From Actinokineospora iranica (GTDB lineage: Bacteria > Actinomycetota > Actinomycetes > Mycobacteriales > Pseudonocardiaceae): DNA of 46,988 bases. The position numbers and the translations under genes are program-made. The notes under the pieces were generated by a model. The model searched no databases and was not told the origin of the DNA. It saw nothing but the letters and a program-made list of their open reading frames with translations. Within the stretch, counting starts at the first letter, position 1, and each line of letters opens with the position of its first letter. Below are positions 25,825 to 37,168 of the stretch, piece after piece. Location: NCBI RefSeq assembly GCF_900101685.1, contig NZ_FMZZ01000026.1, forward strand, positions 1 to 46,988, read 5' to 3'.

Positions 25825-26325
25825 TCAGGGGCGGTCTCCGCGCAGCACGCCGAACAGCGCCAGGTCCCGCCGCACCCCGCCGCGCAACTGGGCGCCGCGC
25901 ACCACGCCTTCGGCCAGAAAACCCGCCGCGAGCAACGCGCGCCGCGCGGCGGCGTTGTCGACATCGGTGGCCGCCTCTACCCGGTCGAGGTCAGTCGTGG
26001 CGAAGAGATGGTTGGTAAGCAACCGCAACGCGCGTGCGCCCGCACCGCGCCCGCGCGCGGCGGGCAGCAGGGCGATCCCCACGTTCCACGCCGCGCACGC
26101 CCGGGTGCGCCCCCACCGGACCTCATGCCAGGTCACCTGGCCCAACAGCGCCCCGGTGACGGCGTCGAGCACCACCGCCCGACCCAGCGCCACCGGCGGG
26201 GGCTGCGGCCGGTCGTCGGGATCGACGTCGAACGCGTTGTCCCAGTCCGCCGCGAGCGCGGCGGCGTCGCCGTCGGCGGGGGTGGCCAGCGCCACCCCGT
26301 CCGCCGCGGCGACGACCCGCCTCAC
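25825..26325 (-). CDS. GNAT family N-acetyltransferase (RimJ/RimL type)
   Basis: 166 aa. The acetyl-CoA site lies in WNVGIALLPAARGRGAGARALRLLTNHLF (P-loop-like R-G-x-G-A), followed by DRVEAATDVDNAAARRALLAAGFLAEGVVRGAQLRGG. This matches the RimJ/RimL subgroup that acetylates N-termini or amino groups of small molecules. The GTG start at 26325 overlaps the guaB3 stop (GTGA), so it is coupled to the purine operon although its substrate is unknown. Confidence 0.85.
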   Translation of the reverse strand: MRRVVAAADGVALATPADGDAAALAADWDNAFDVDPDDRPQPPPVALGRAVVLDAVTGALLGQVTWHEVRWGRTRACAAWNVGIALLPAARGRGAGARALRLLTNHLFATTDLDRVEAATDVDNAAARRALLAAGFLAEGVVRGAQLRGGVRRDLALFGVLRGDRP

Positions 26326-27467
26326 GAGCGGACCGTCAGACCGACCTTCTGGAACTCCTTGAGGTCCGAGTACCCGGTCTTGGCCAGTGCCCTGCGCAGC
26401 GCGCCGAACAGGTTCACCAGGCCGTCCGCGTCCGAGGACGGGCCGAACAGCAGGGTCTTGAGGTCGACCTCTATGTCCTCGGCGACCGGCAGCACGGCGC
26501 TGCGCGGAAGCGACGGGTGCGCGGCGGCCGAGGTCCAGTACAGGCCCTGGCCGGGCGCCTCGGCGGCCACCGCGAGGGGCGCGCCGAGCATGACCGCGTC
26601 CGCGCCGCAGGCGATCGACTTGGCGATGTCGCCGCTGGTGCGCACGTCGCCGTCGGCGATCACGTGCACATACCGGCCGCCGGTCTCGTCCAGGTAGTCC
26701 CGCCGGGCGGCGGCGGCGTCGACGATCGCGGTGGCCATCGGCACCCCGATGCCCAGCGAGCTGTCGGTCGTGGTGATGCCGGGGCAGTGCCCGTAGCCGA
26801 CGATGACGCCCGCCGCGCCGGTGCGCATCAGGTGCATGGCGGTGCGGTAGTCGTGCACGCCGCCCGCGATCACCGGGACGTCCAGGTCGGCGATGAACCG
26901 CTTGAGGTTCAGCGGCTCCGCGCCAGCGGAGTCCCGGGCGACGTGCTCGGCGGAGACGATGGTGCCCTGCACGACCAGGATCTCCACCCCGGCGGCCAGC
27001 AGGTCCGGGGTCAGCTCGGCGGCGTGCTGCGGGCTGACCCGCACCGCGACGGTCACCCCGGACTCGCGGACCTGCTTCACCGCCTCGGCGATCAGGTCGA
27101 CGCGCAGCGGCGCGGCGTGCAACTCCTGGAGCAGCCGCACCAGCACGCCCGGCTCGTCCCCGTCCTCGGCCGCGGTGACCAGGCGGAACAGGACCTCTTC
27201 GACGTTCGGGTGCCGCGCCCACAGCCCCTCGGCGTTGAGGACCCCCAGTCCGCCGAGCTCGCCGACCGCGATCGCAGTGCCGGGCGAGACGATGGCGTCG
27301 GTCGGGTGCGTGATCAGCGGGATGTCGAACCGGTAGGCGTCGATCTGCCAGGTGGTCGAGACGTCCTTGGACGAGCGGGTGCGCCGCGACGGCACGATCT
27401 CCACCTCGTCGAGCCCGAAGGCGCGCCGGGCGGTCCGGCCCATGCCGATGTCGACAAGATCCCGCAC
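26322..27467 (-). CDS. guaB3: GuaB3 family IMP dehydrogenase-related protein
   Basis: 381 aa. TIM-barrel protein of the IMPDH/GMPR superfamily without CBS domains. GMGRTARRAFGLDEVEIVPSRRTR near the N-terminus is diagnostic of the actinobacterial GuaB3 group (M. tuberculosis Rv3410c). The catalytic-loop Cys is visible in VGYGHCPGITTTDSSLGIGVP. GuaB3 has long been listed as an inactive IMPDH; GMP reductase activity has been reported for this group, so nucleotide salvage is a plausible role. The GTG 27467 start has AAAGGA upstream. It lies 41 nt after guaB and is followed by an overlapping acetyltransferase gene. Confidence 0.93.
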   Translation of the reverse strand: MRDLVDIGMGRTARRAFGLDEVEIVPSRRTRSSKDVSTTWQIDAYRFDIPLITHPTDAIVSPGTAIAVGELGGLGVLNAEGLWARHPNVEEVLFRLVTAAEDGDEPGVLVRLLQELHAAPLRVDLIAEAVKQVRESGVTVAVRVSPQHAAELTPDLLAAGVEILVVQGTIVSAEHVARDSAGAEPLNLKRFIADLDVPVIAGGVHDYRTAMHLMRTGAAGVIVGYGHCPGITTTDSSLGIGVPMATAIVDAAAARRDYLDETGGRYVHVIADGDVRTSGDIAKSIACGADAVMLGAPLAVAAEAPGQGLYWTSAAAHPSLPRSAVLPVAEDIEVDLKTLLFGPSSDADGLVNLFGALRRALAKTGYSDLKEFQKVGLTVRS

Positions 27468-27508
27468 TGGGGGTGGTCCTTTCGGTGGAACCGCGTCAGC
27501 TGAGACGG

Positions 27509-29089
<1,581 letters not shown>

Positions 29090-29184
29090 CTACCGCGCCG
29101 TGGGCCCGCGAGTTCCGGCAGGCGGCACGGTTCCCCCATGGTATCCGGGCGCGCCTCGGCCTCCGCCCGGTACCGTGCGTGGTC

Positions 29185-29625
29185 GTGCCGCATGACGCAG
29201 TTCCCCCCAACCCGTTCACCGGCGGCCCCTGGGACGACCGGCCCGCTGGCGCCCTGCCGCCGGACCCCTTCGCGGGCGACCCGGACGACCCGGCGCGCGC
29301 TCTGGACGAGCCAGCTGAGGAGACCGAGCCGCCGATGACCCTCGAAGAGCGCGAGGAACTACTGGGCGACCTTTCCGACCTCGCGGTCTACCAGGCGCTG
29401 TTGGAGCCGCGCGGGGTCCGCGGCATCGTCGTCGACTGCGGCGAGTGCCAGGAGCCGCACTACCACGACTGGGCGCTGCTGGCGGCGAGCCTGGAGCAGC
29501 TGCTCAACGACGGCCGGATGCGGCCGCACGAGCCCGCGTTCGACCCGGACCCGTCGAGCTATGTGAGCTGGGAGTACTGCCGCGGCTATGCCGACGGTGT
29601 CACCGCGAGCGAAAACGCCCTCTAG
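29185..29625 (+). CDS. DUF5319 family conserved actinobacterial protein
   Basis: 146 aa from GTG 29185. The N-terminus is Pro/Asp-rich (PPNPFTGGPWDD, then LPPDPFAGDPDDPARALD). The conserved body is MTLEEREELLGDLSDLAVYQALLEPRGVRGIVVDCGECQEPHYHDWALL, with Cys and His residues (CGEC...HYH) spaced as if to bind a metal, ending ENAL. It corresponds to M. tuberculosis Rv3412 by position and length. TACCGT (29171-29176) ends 8 nt before the GTG, so the mRNA is probably leaderless; longer upstream starts would pass through the promoter. It is divergent from guaB. Molecular role unknown. Confidence 0.85.
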   Translation: MPHDAVPPNPFTGGPWDDRPAGALPPDPFAGDPDDPARALDEPAEETEPPMTLEEREELLGDLSDLAVYQALLEPRGVRGIVVDCGECQEPHYHDWALLAASLEQLLNDGRMRPHEPAFDPDPSSYVSWEYCRGYADGVTASENAL

Positions 29626-29717
29626 GCCCGGCCAGGGGGCTCTCCGGCGGCGCCTTCCGGCACGGGGCCCCGCCAAGGGGCACGCGGGCGGAGACGGCAC
29701 TGGGGCGAAAAACCATG

Positions 29718-29757
29718 AGCGCCGCCGACAGTAATGAATGCCACAGTCGGCGGCGCT
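29718..29757. terminator. Hairpin between convergent genes (first of two)
   Basis: AGCGCCGCCGAC (29718-29729), a 16-nt loop, and the perfect 12-bp complement (29746-29757). It is followed by a second, stronger hairpin. The 3' end of the DUF5319 gene is 92 nt away. Confidence 0.55.
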
Positions 29758-29773
29758 TATCCGGAGCAGCCGA

Positions 29774-29807
29774 AAGCACCTTCGCCGCGGGAGCGGCGAA
29801 GGTGCTT
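29774..29807. terminator. Strong hairpin between convergent genes (second of two)
   Basis: AAGCACCTTCGCCGC (29774-29788), loop GGGA, and the perfect 15-bp complement (29793-29807). It lies 14 nt beyond the rsdA stop codon on the complement and can terminate sigD-rsdA transcripts as well as those from the DUF5319 gene. Confidence 0.75.
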
Positions 29808-29821
29808 CGATGGTGTGCTGC

Positions 29822-30877
29822 TTAAGGGGACGACGCCGGGGGCTCCGGGGTCTGGACCGCCTCGGTGAGCCGGATGCTCTGCGTGCCCTGGCCGGTTTCC
29901 TCCGGCGTGGTGCCCGGGTCGACCTTCGCGGGGCCGGTCGGCGTCTCGGACGTCGTCGTCGACGGGGAAGACGAGGTCGACTCGCTCGTGGTGGTGCTTG
30001 TCGACGGCGAACTCGTAGACACGGTCACCGAGACCGAGTGCGTCGTGGTCGACGGTGTGGTGGTCGGCACGGGGACCGCGCTGCTCGGGTTGGCCGACGG
30101 CGGCGGCTGGACGCCGTTCGCGGGGACGCCGAGTTTCGAGAGCAGGTCCTGGTGTTCGGCCGCGAGGTCGGCCGCGCCGTCCTCGCTGGCGATCGACGGC
30201 AGGCCAAGCTGCGCTTCCTCCAGCTTCGACTTGGCCTCGGCGACCTTGCCCTGGGCCAGGGCGGTCTGCGCGATGTCCAGGTCTTGCCGGACGGAAACGG
30301 CGGCCTCGACGGAGCGGGCGTGGTCGGCGTAGAGGACCTTGGTCAGGCCCCACAGGGGGTCGCCGGGGCGGGCGTCCTGGGCGGCCAGGCCCGCGCCGGT
30401 GAACGCGATGGCCAGCACCGCCGCCGCGGCGGCGAACGGGACAAGCAGCCGGGGTCTGCGGCGCTTGCGGGCCTTGGCCGCGTACACGGTGGCCACGGCG
30501 AGCTTGGTGTCGACCAGTTCGCCGATCGGCGCGGCGTCGACCTCGTCGCGCCACGAGCAGAGCAGGGCGGCGAGTTCGTCGCCACGGAAATCGTCACCGC
30601 GGAAGTCGTCCGGCAGGTCACGGGAAGCCGGGAGCCGCTCGCCGCGCACGGCGCCGCCGAGCGCGTCGAGGAACGCGTCGTCGGCGTGCACAAGAGAGAT
30701 GTCGACCGCGTCGATGTCTGAATCGTCGGCGTCGTTCAGGTCGTCGTCGCCTAGGTCGAACGCGTCGTCCAAGCGGAGACCGGATCCGAACGCGACCGGG
30801 GTCACGTTCGAGCGCTCGGCGCGCGGGCTCTGCGATGCCGCCTCGTCCACGCCACGCTCGTCGCTTTCATCGGGCAC
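29822..30877 (-). CDS. rsdA: Anti-sigma-D factor RsdA
   Basis: 351 aa. The N-terminal cytoplasmic half holds the sigma-binding segment (DDAFLDALGGAVRGE...ELAALLCSWRDEVDAAPIGELVDTKLAVATVYAAKARKRRRP). It is followed by one membrane helix (LLVPFAAAAAVLAIAFTGAGLAA), a helical outer region (ARPGDPLWGLTKVLYADHARSVEAA...) and a long Thr/Ser/Pro tail. This matches the RsdA layout in Mycobacterium (Rv3413c), where regulated proteolysis releases SigD. The GTG start follows the sigD stop codon without a gap, so the two are coupled. The Thr/Ser repeat tail resembles that of the kinases earlier in the window. Confidence 0.88.
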   Translation of the reverse strand: MPDESDERGVDEAASQSPRAERSNVTPVAFGSGLRLDDAFDLGDDDLNDADDSDIDAVDISLVHADDAFLDALGGAVRGERLPASRDLPDDFRGDDFRGDELAALLCSWRDEVDAAPIGELVDTKLAVATVYAAKARKRRRPRLLVPFAAAAAVLAIAFTGAGLAAQDARPGDPLWGLTKVLYADHARSVEAAVSVRQDLDIAQTALAQGKVAEAKSKLEEAQLGLPSIASEDGAADLAAEHQDLLSKLGVPANGVQPPPSANPSSAVPVPTTTPSTTTHSVSVTVSTSSPSTSTTTSESTSSSPSTTTSETPTGPAKVDPGTTPEETGQGTQSIRLTEAVQTPEPPASSP

Positions 30878-31486
30878 TCAGACCACCTCCTCCGCGGACA
30901 ACGTCTTGCGCAACCGGGCAAGCGCCCGGTGCTGGGCCACTCGAACCGCTCCTGGCGTCGAGCCGACCGCCTCGGCGGTCTCTTCCGCCGACAAGCCGAC
31001 CACCACGCGCAGCACTACGATTTCACGCTGTTTGTCCGGAAGTACCTGGAGCAGTTCGCTCATCCGCCTCGACAACTCGCCCTGCATCGCCCGCTGTTCG
31101 GGGCCAGCCTCGATCTCCGGGCCGTCCGGCACGTCCGCGACCGGCTCGGACCGGTTGCGGGCCGAGGCCCGGTGCGCGTCGGCGACCTTGTGCGCGGCTA
31201 TGCCGTAGACGAAGGCCAGAAAGGGCCGGCCTTGGTCGCGGTAGCCGGGCAGAGCCGTCAACACCGCGAGACACACCTCCTGCGCCACGTCGTCCGCCGA
31301 GGCGTACGACCGCTCCTGCCTGCCGACCCTGGCTCGGCAGTACCGAACCACCAGGGGACGCACGGACGCGAGCACGCGCTCGATAGCCCGAGGGTCACCC
31401 TCGACGGCAGCGCTTACTGACCCGTCCAGTCCGTCCCCCAATGTGGTCATCGCAGAATGCAGCCCTGGCGTTACGAGTGTGGTCAT
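30878..31486 (-). CDS. sigD: ECF RNA polymerase sigma factor SigD
   Basis: 202 aa. Region 2 is ASVRPLVVRYCRARVGRQ...ASADDVAQEVCLAVLTALPGYRDQGRPFLAFVYGIAAHKVADAHRA; region 4 is LPDKQREIVVLRVVVGLSAEETAEAVGSTPGAVRVAQHRALARLR. Identity rests on the adjacent rsdA and on synteny with M. tuberculosis Rv3414c. SigD regulons there include chaperone, ribosomal and stationary-phase genes. ATG 31486 is used; the in-frame ATG at 31450 is an equally plausible start. Activity is presumably set by RsdA rather than by its own level. Confidence 0.93.
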   Translation of the reverse strand: MTTLVTPGLHSAMTTLGDGLDGSVSAAVEGDPRAIERVLASVRPLVVRYCRARVGRQERSYASADDVAQEVCLAVLTALPGYRDQGRPFLAFVYGIAAHKVADAHRASARNRSEPVADVPDGPEIEAGPEQRAMQGELSRRMSELLQVLPDKQREIVVLRVVVGLSAEETAEAVGSTPGAVRVAQHRALARLRKTLSAEEVV

Positions 31487-31792
31487 GTTCGCCGAACCCG
31501 GTCGAGTGCCTGCCTCGACCGCCCATGGCCCACCGTACCGCCCTGGTTGTCGAGTTCCTGGCGCAGTGTTGACCGCCGCGCGGCCGCCCGGGGGTCGGCG
31601 TGACAGGCGACACAGTAGCCGGTGGCCGCGGCGGTGACGGGCGAGGGGCCATCACAAGGAAGACACGACAAGCCGTGCGTGCCCGTCTTGCCACGGGCAC
31701 GCACGGCTCGCCGCCGACGCTGTTCTCTTAAGTCCCTGCGAACCTTGCGGCGCCGTGTTCCTTGCGCGGCACGGCGCCCGAGGGCACAGCGC
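31487..31792. other. Intergenic region between sigD and bldM
   Basis: 306 nt without a supportable gene. It should contain the sigD promoter and holds the strong terminator hairpin at 31671-31708. Open frames here lack ribosome-binding sites and familiar products. Confidence 0.6.
31671..31708 (-). terminator. Terminator downstream of bldM
   Basis: A perfect 16-bp stem (31671-31686 with 31693-31708) with a 6-nt loop. On the complement it is followed by TTGTCGTGTCTTCCTT, moderately T-rich. It lies 85 nt past the bldM stop. Confidence 0.8.
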
Positions 31793-32389
31793 TCAGGACA
31801 CCAGGCCGCGCCGGAACCCGTGAGCCACTGCCTGCGCACGGTCCCGAACACCCAGCTTGCGGAACAGCCGCCGCGCGTGGGTCTTCACCGTGTCCTCGGA
31901 GAGATACAGCTCACGGCCGATCTGGCCGTTGCTCTTGCCCTGGCTCATACCGCGCAGAACCTGGAGTTCGCGGTCGGTGAGCTGCACCCCTGGGTCGGAG
32001 GGCTGCCTGGGCGCGGGCACAGAAGTGCTCGCCAAGGTGTGCGCCAACGCGGCGACCAGCTCGGGACGCGAGGCGTCCCAGCGCAGGTAGCCACGAGCGC
32101 CGCCCGCGATCGCCGCGGCGATACTGCCCGCGTCGTCCGGTGCGCCGAAGACGATGACGTTCGCCTGGGGATTGGCGGAGACGAGTCGCCGAGTCGCTTC
32201 GACCCCGGTGGGCACCGCGCGCTGCGTGCCGACGAGGACGACATCGACAGGCTGCCGGGAGAAGCGGGCGAGCAACTCGTCACCGTGCGCTACGCAGTCG
32301 ATGCGACTGACCCCTGGTACAGCGGACATGACACGGGTCAAGCCTTCCCGGACGCTGCGGCGGTCGTCGCAGATCAAGACCGTCGTCAC
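31793..32389 (-). CDS. bldM: BldM-like atypical response regulator
   Basis: 198 aa. The C-terminal HTH is the BldM type: LTDRELQVLRGMSQGKSNGQIGRELYLSEDTVKTHARRLFRKLGVRDRAQAVAHGFRRGLVS. The N-terminus VTTVLICDDRRSVREGL keeps the acidic pair. The position equivalent to Asp54 of Streptomyces BldM is Gly54 (VVLVGTQRAVP), and the conserved Lys of GYLxKDAS is Trp (GYLRWDAS). The receiver therefore cannot be phosphorylated in the normal way. In Streptomyces BldM controls aerial development and can pair with WhiI; phosphorylation appears dispensable. The neighbours (whiD/whiB3, sigD, guaB, groEL1) are the same as in Streptomyces. GTG 32389 has AAGGAG upstream. Confidence 0.88.
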   Translation of the reverse strand: MTTVLICDDRRSVREGLTRVMSAVPGVSRIDCVAHGDELLARFSRQPVDVVLVGTQRAVPTGVEATRRLVSANPQANVIVFGAPDDAGSIAAAIAGGARGYLRWDASRPELVAALAHTLASTSVPAPRQPSDPGVQLTDRELQVLRGMSQGKSNGQIGRELYLSEDTVKTHARRLFRKLGVRDRAQAVAHGFRRGLVS

Positions 32390-32510
32390 GGGGACTCCTT
32401 CCTGCAGCCGAGTGACGTTCCAATTCCCTATCGGACGCCGGGGGCCCAACCTTGACACGATCCGGTGGTAAATCTGTCAACTAATCCGCCGGATGACCGT
32501 CTGGGTGTGT

Positions 32511-33437
32511 TCACCTGTTCGGAGCAAGGACAAACATCCAGGTAGGAACCCATGGCGACGATTCCGCCGACCGGCGGGCACCCGGGTCGGCGTGTCGTAA
32601 CACACAGTGCAGGGCGGCGGCGGCGACCCGCCGGTGCCCGTCCGCCCCGGCGGGGTCGAGATCGGCCAGCACGAGCGCGCACGGCCAGACCAGCGGCCGG
32701 AGCCCGTGCCGCCGGGCAGCCGCCAGCGCGACCGTGATCGACTCCCGGGCCGCCGCCCGCTCGCCCGCCGCCGCGAGCGCTGCGCCGAGCACGAGCGCGG
32801 ACTTGGCCCGGTGGCGGACCGACGCCGATCGCGCCGCGGCCCGCTCAGCCGCCCGCGCGGGCGCAACGGCCGCGGCGGCGCGCCCGGCCGACAACTCGAT
32901 CTCGGCGGCCACCCAGCCGCGCCGGATCACCGCGCGCCAGCCCGCGTCGGCCGAGGTGGCTTCGATTCCGAACAGGCGGCGCGCCTCGTCGGGGCGGCCG
33001 AGCCCGACGGCGTCGGCTGCGAGCCCGAGCAGGACGTCGGACCGGGCGGCACGGGCGTCGGCGCCCTCGGACGCGGTTGGGTCGCCCGCGCGATCGGAGT
33101 GGTCCGCGTCGATGCCGTCCGGGTTCAGCAGACCGGCGTCGGCGAGGGCGCGCAGACCGGTCCCGTCGAGGCTCCTGGCGCCCGCGTGGTCGCCGAGTTG
33201 CCTGCGGTGCGACGCGAGGGCGGCCGCGGCCAGCGCGGCGAGCACGGCGTCGGGTCCGCGGACCAGCGGCCACAGCCGCGCGGCGGCCGCGGCGTAGTAG
33301 CCCCGACCACCCAGAGCGACCGCCGCCAGCCAGGACTCCCGGGGCCGCGAATTCGCCGACTCCACGGCTGGGGGACACAAGCCGGGCGTGGGGCCGAAAG
33401 CCGCGTCCCACGGCTGGGCCCAATCGGGGTCACTCAC
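32511..33437 (-). CDS. Ala-rich TPR-like helical protein (Rv3415c-like position)
   Basis: 308 aa. Mostly Ala/Arg-rich helices with paired-helix periodicity (YYAAAAARLWPLV..., VLLGLAADAVGLGRPDEARRLFGI, LVLGAALAAAGERAAARESITVALAAARRHGL), consistent with degenerate TPR repeats for protein binding. No catalytic motif and no membrane segment are seen. Its place between bldM and the whiB3 region matches the uncharacterised M. tuberculosis Rv3415c. The GTG start overlaps the MerR-family gene stop (GTGA), so it may work with that regulator. Confidence 0.75.
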   Translation of the reverse strand: MSDPDWAQPWDAAFGPTPGLCPPAVESANSRPRESWLAAVALGGRGYYAAAAARLWPLVRGPDAVLAALAAAALASHRRQLGDHAGARSLDGTGLRALADAGLLNPDGIDADHSDRAGDPTASEGADARAARSDVLLGLAADAVGLGRPDEARRLFGIEATSADAGWRAVIRRGWVAAEIELSAGRAAAAVAPARAAERAAARSASVRHRAKSALVLGAALAAAGERAAARESITVALAAARRHGLRPLVWPCALVLADLDPAGADGHRRVAAAALHCVLRHADPGARRSAESSPWVPTWMFVLAPNR

Positions 33438-34594
33438 GTGGTGGAGTCCCGGTCACCGAGAACGAACGACTCGATGCGCTCGACCGCGCCCGCGAGGTCG
33501 TCGAGGCGCTCGGCGCGGCCGGGCAGGTCGACGTCGAGCCAGCCGGGGCCGCAGGCGAACAGGTGCACGCGCTGACGGGTCCTGGGCACATCGAGCAGCG
33601 TCCTGCCGTCTGCCTGGCCGGGCACCTGCGCCCAGATCGCGACCGCGGCGGGCGCGGTCCTGCGCACCGCGGCGGCCAGGGCCTGGCCCGGGACGGCCGC
33701 GCCGAGCATGAGCGTGCCGACCTCACGTCGGGCAAGAGCGGCGCGCAGCACATAGAGCGGAAGGCTATGCGTCTCGCCGGGCACACAACAGAGCAGCACC
33801 GGACGCGGGTTGCGCGGTCTTGGCACAAGAGGTGTGGCACGGATCATCGCGGCCAACACGCACTCGTTGACCAGGTGCTCGATCTCGACGCAGTCGCCCG
33901 CGTACGCCCACCGGCTCTCGACCGCGGCCAAGACCGGCCGGACGACGCCGTCCCACACCGCGACGACCCCGTCGGCCGCGATCGCGTCGGCGATCATCCG
34001 CTGGACCGACTCGTCGTCCATCGCCATCGCCGCCCGCCCCAGGCCGCGGGCGGCGGGTGAGCCGCCGGGCAGCGGCAGCCGCCTGCCCCCATGGTGATTG
34101 GCCGACTGATTGGCCGACTGATTAGCCGAGTGATTGGCTGACTGATTTGCCGGGACGCGCTCGGCGACCCGGTCCGGCTCCTCCGGCTCGCCGGTGGCCC
34201 GCAGCGCGTACTCGGCGGCCTCCGCGGGCGCGGCGCCCTTGAGCAGCGCGCGCTGCATGATCTCCAGCCGGGCGATGTCGCCCGGGGCGTAGCGGCGGTG
34301 GCTGCCGGTGGTGTGCCCGGTGGGGCCCACGCCGTAGCGGCGGTCCCAGGTGCGCAGCGTCGACGGGGCGATGCCCAGCCTGCGCGCGACGGCGGCCACC
34401 GGCAGCGGCGGCTCGGCGACGACGCCGGTCGAGTCGGTGGAGTCCTCGGAGTCCTCGGGCTTCTCCGGGTTCTCGGGGTCCTCGACGGCGGTGCCACCAC
34501 CGGAAACGTCCGCGAGGGCGACATCCCCCTTGGTCGACCCGCCCGTTCTCGCGGGCTCGGATGCGGTCCCCATACCCCCATCGTCGGGTGACAT
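33434..34594 (-). CDS. MerR-family regulator with CarH/LitR-like B12-binding-type C-terminus
   Basis: 386 aa. An acidic N-terminus of about 60 residues precedes a MerR HTH (LPVAAVARRLGIAPSTLRTWDRRYGVGPTGHTTGSHRRYAPGDIARLEIMQRALLKG). A linker with Asn-Gln-Ser-Ala repeats leads to a cobalamin-sensor-like region. A W-x9-EH motif (Trp229 to Glu239-His240) is intact, as in the four-helix bundle of CarH. The lower-ligand motif reads ETHSLP, keeping the key His but with Pro for Gly. It may be an adenosylcobalamin light sensor or a divergent relative. ATG 34594 is preferred; a GTG at 34681 and an ATG at 34573 are alternatives. It is divergent from whiD/whiB3. Confidence 0.8.
   Translation of the reverse strand: MSPDDGGMGTASEPARTGGSTKGDVALADVSGGGTAVEDPENPEKPEDSEDSTDSTGVVAEPPLPVAAVARRLGIAPSTLRTWDRRYGVGPTGHTTGSHRRYAPGDIARLEIMQRALLKGAAPAEAAEYALRATGEPEEPDRVAERVPANQSANHSANQSANQSANHHGGRRLPLPGGSPAARGLGRAAMAMDDESVQRMIADAIAADGVVAVWDGVVRPVLAAVESRWAYAGDCVEIEHLVNECVLAAMIRATPLVPRPRNPRPVLLCCVPGETHSLPLYVLRAALARREVGTLMLGAAVPGQALAAAVRRTAPAAVAIWAQVPGQADGRTLLDVPRTRQRVHLFACGPGWLDVDLPGRAERLDDLAGAVERIESFVLGDRDSTT
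34096..34155. repeat. 12-bp in-frame tandem repeat in the MerR-family gene
   Basis: Five 12-bp units (34096, 34108, 34120, 34132, 34144): two identical TGATTGGCCGAC and three with one to three changes. They encode the Asn-Gln/His-Ser-Ala linker repeats. A multiple-of-three unit allows length change without a frameshift. Confidence 0.9.
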
Positions 34595-34774
34595 GCGGTG
34601 TCCGGCAACTGGATACACGACCACGCTGCGTCTACCGGGTGATGCCGATCGGCTGAATCGACCAACCAATGAGTCGATCACCCTTGAACAAGCATTGGCG
34701 CGGTTCTAGCGTGTAAAGCGCTGCACCGAATGGAGTATTGACTCTCCCAGCCCACTGACATGGAGGCGGCCGCC

Positions 34775-35074
34775 ATGGCGGACACACGCAGGCTCCCCGG
34801 TCCGAACGCCGACGTGTGGGACTGGCAGTTGGACGGCTCGTGCAGAGGCATGGACAGCGCGTTCTTCTTCCACCCCGACGGGGAACGCGGCCCGGCCCGC
34901 GCGCGTCGAGAGGCCAAGGCCAAGGCCATCTGCCACGCCTGCCCGGTGCTCTCGCTGTGCCGCAGCCACGCGCTTGCCGTGCACGAGCCCTACGGCATCT
35001 GGGGCGGGCTCTCGGAGTCCGAACGCGAGGCGATCATCAAAACCGGCAAGCGCACCCTGGCCGTGGCCAAGTGA
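34775..35074 (+). CDS. whiB3: WhiB-family iron-sulfur transcription regulator (WhiD/WhiB3)
   Basis: 99 aa. Four cluster-ligating Cys at 23, 53, 56 and 62 (C-x29-C-x2-C-x5-C), the GIWGGLSESER turn near 75, and a basic C-terminus. The N-terminus RLPGPNADVWDWQLDGSCRGMDSAFFFHPDGERG is very close to WhiB3/WhiD. Members bind a 4Fe-4S cluster sensitive to O2/NO and contact SigA. WhiD is needed for late sporulation in Streptomyces, and WhiB3 for redox and lipid control in Mycobacterium. ATG 34775 is chosen over ATG 34760 because GGAGG lies just upstream and the family starts here. It is followed by a strong terminator shared with groEL1. Confidence 0.94.
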   Translation: MADTRRLPGPNADVWDWQLDGSCRGMDSAFFFHPDGERGPARARREAKAKAICHACPVLSLCRSHALAVHEPYGIWGGLSESEREAIIKTGKRTLAVAK

Positions 35075-35130
35075 GGTCCGGCAAGACTTGACGACAACAC
35101 CCCTCAGACGGCACCACACCCCCCGATGGC

Positions 35131-35160
35131 GAAGGGCCCGGTCGCGAGACCGGGCCCTTC
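35131..35160. terminator. Bidirectional terminator between whiB3 and groEL1
   Basis: GAAGGGCCCGGT (35131-35142), loop CGCGAG, ACCGGGCCCTTC (35149-35160): a 12-bp stem followed by GTTTTA on the + strand. Confidence 0.85.
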
Positions 35161-35175
35161 GTTTTACCTGGCTGG

Positions 35176-36798
<1,623 letters not shown>

Positions 36799-36874
36799 TT
36801 ACCTCTCGTATGCGAGAACGCCCCGGGTGCCCCGAACGGGGCCGCCGGGGCGCTCTGCTGGTCAGCCGGACGTC

Positions 36875-37168
36875 TTAGTTGATGACGGCCAGCACGTCGC
36901 GAGCGGAGAGGATGAGGTACTCCTCGCCGTTGTACTTGACCTCAGTGCCGCCGTACTTGGAGTAGATGACGACGTCACCGACCGCCACGTCCACGGGGAC
37001 GCGGTTGCCCTTGTCGTCGATCCGGCCGGGGCCGACAGCCAGGACCTTGCCCTCCTGGGGCTTCTCCTTGGCGGTGTCGGGGATGACCAGACCGGAGGCG
37101 GTCGTGGCCTCGGCCTCGCTCGCCTGGACGACGATCTTGTCCTCGAGCGGCTTGATGTTCACGCTCAC
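36875..37168 (-). CDS. groES: Co-chaperonin GroES
   Basis: 97 aa. From [48 protein letters not shown] to [12 protein letters not shown] it is a complete GroES with the mobile loop ([10 protein letters not shown]). The GTG at 37168 is preferred over a GTG/ATG-like start 15 nt upstream because homologues begin at this residue. It heads the groES-groEL1 operon behind the CIRCE element at 37329-37355, leaving a leader of about 160 nt. Confidence 0.96.
   Translation of the reverse strand: MSVNIKPLEDKIVVQASEAEATTASGLVIPDTAKEKPQEGKVLAVGPGRIDDKGNRVPVDVAVGDVVIYSKYGGTEVKYNGEEYLILSARDVLAVIN

Noticed and set aside
34096..34155. CRISPR-like repeat array
   Set aside because: Units are 12 bp with no spacers and are in-frame coding repeats of the MerR-family gene.
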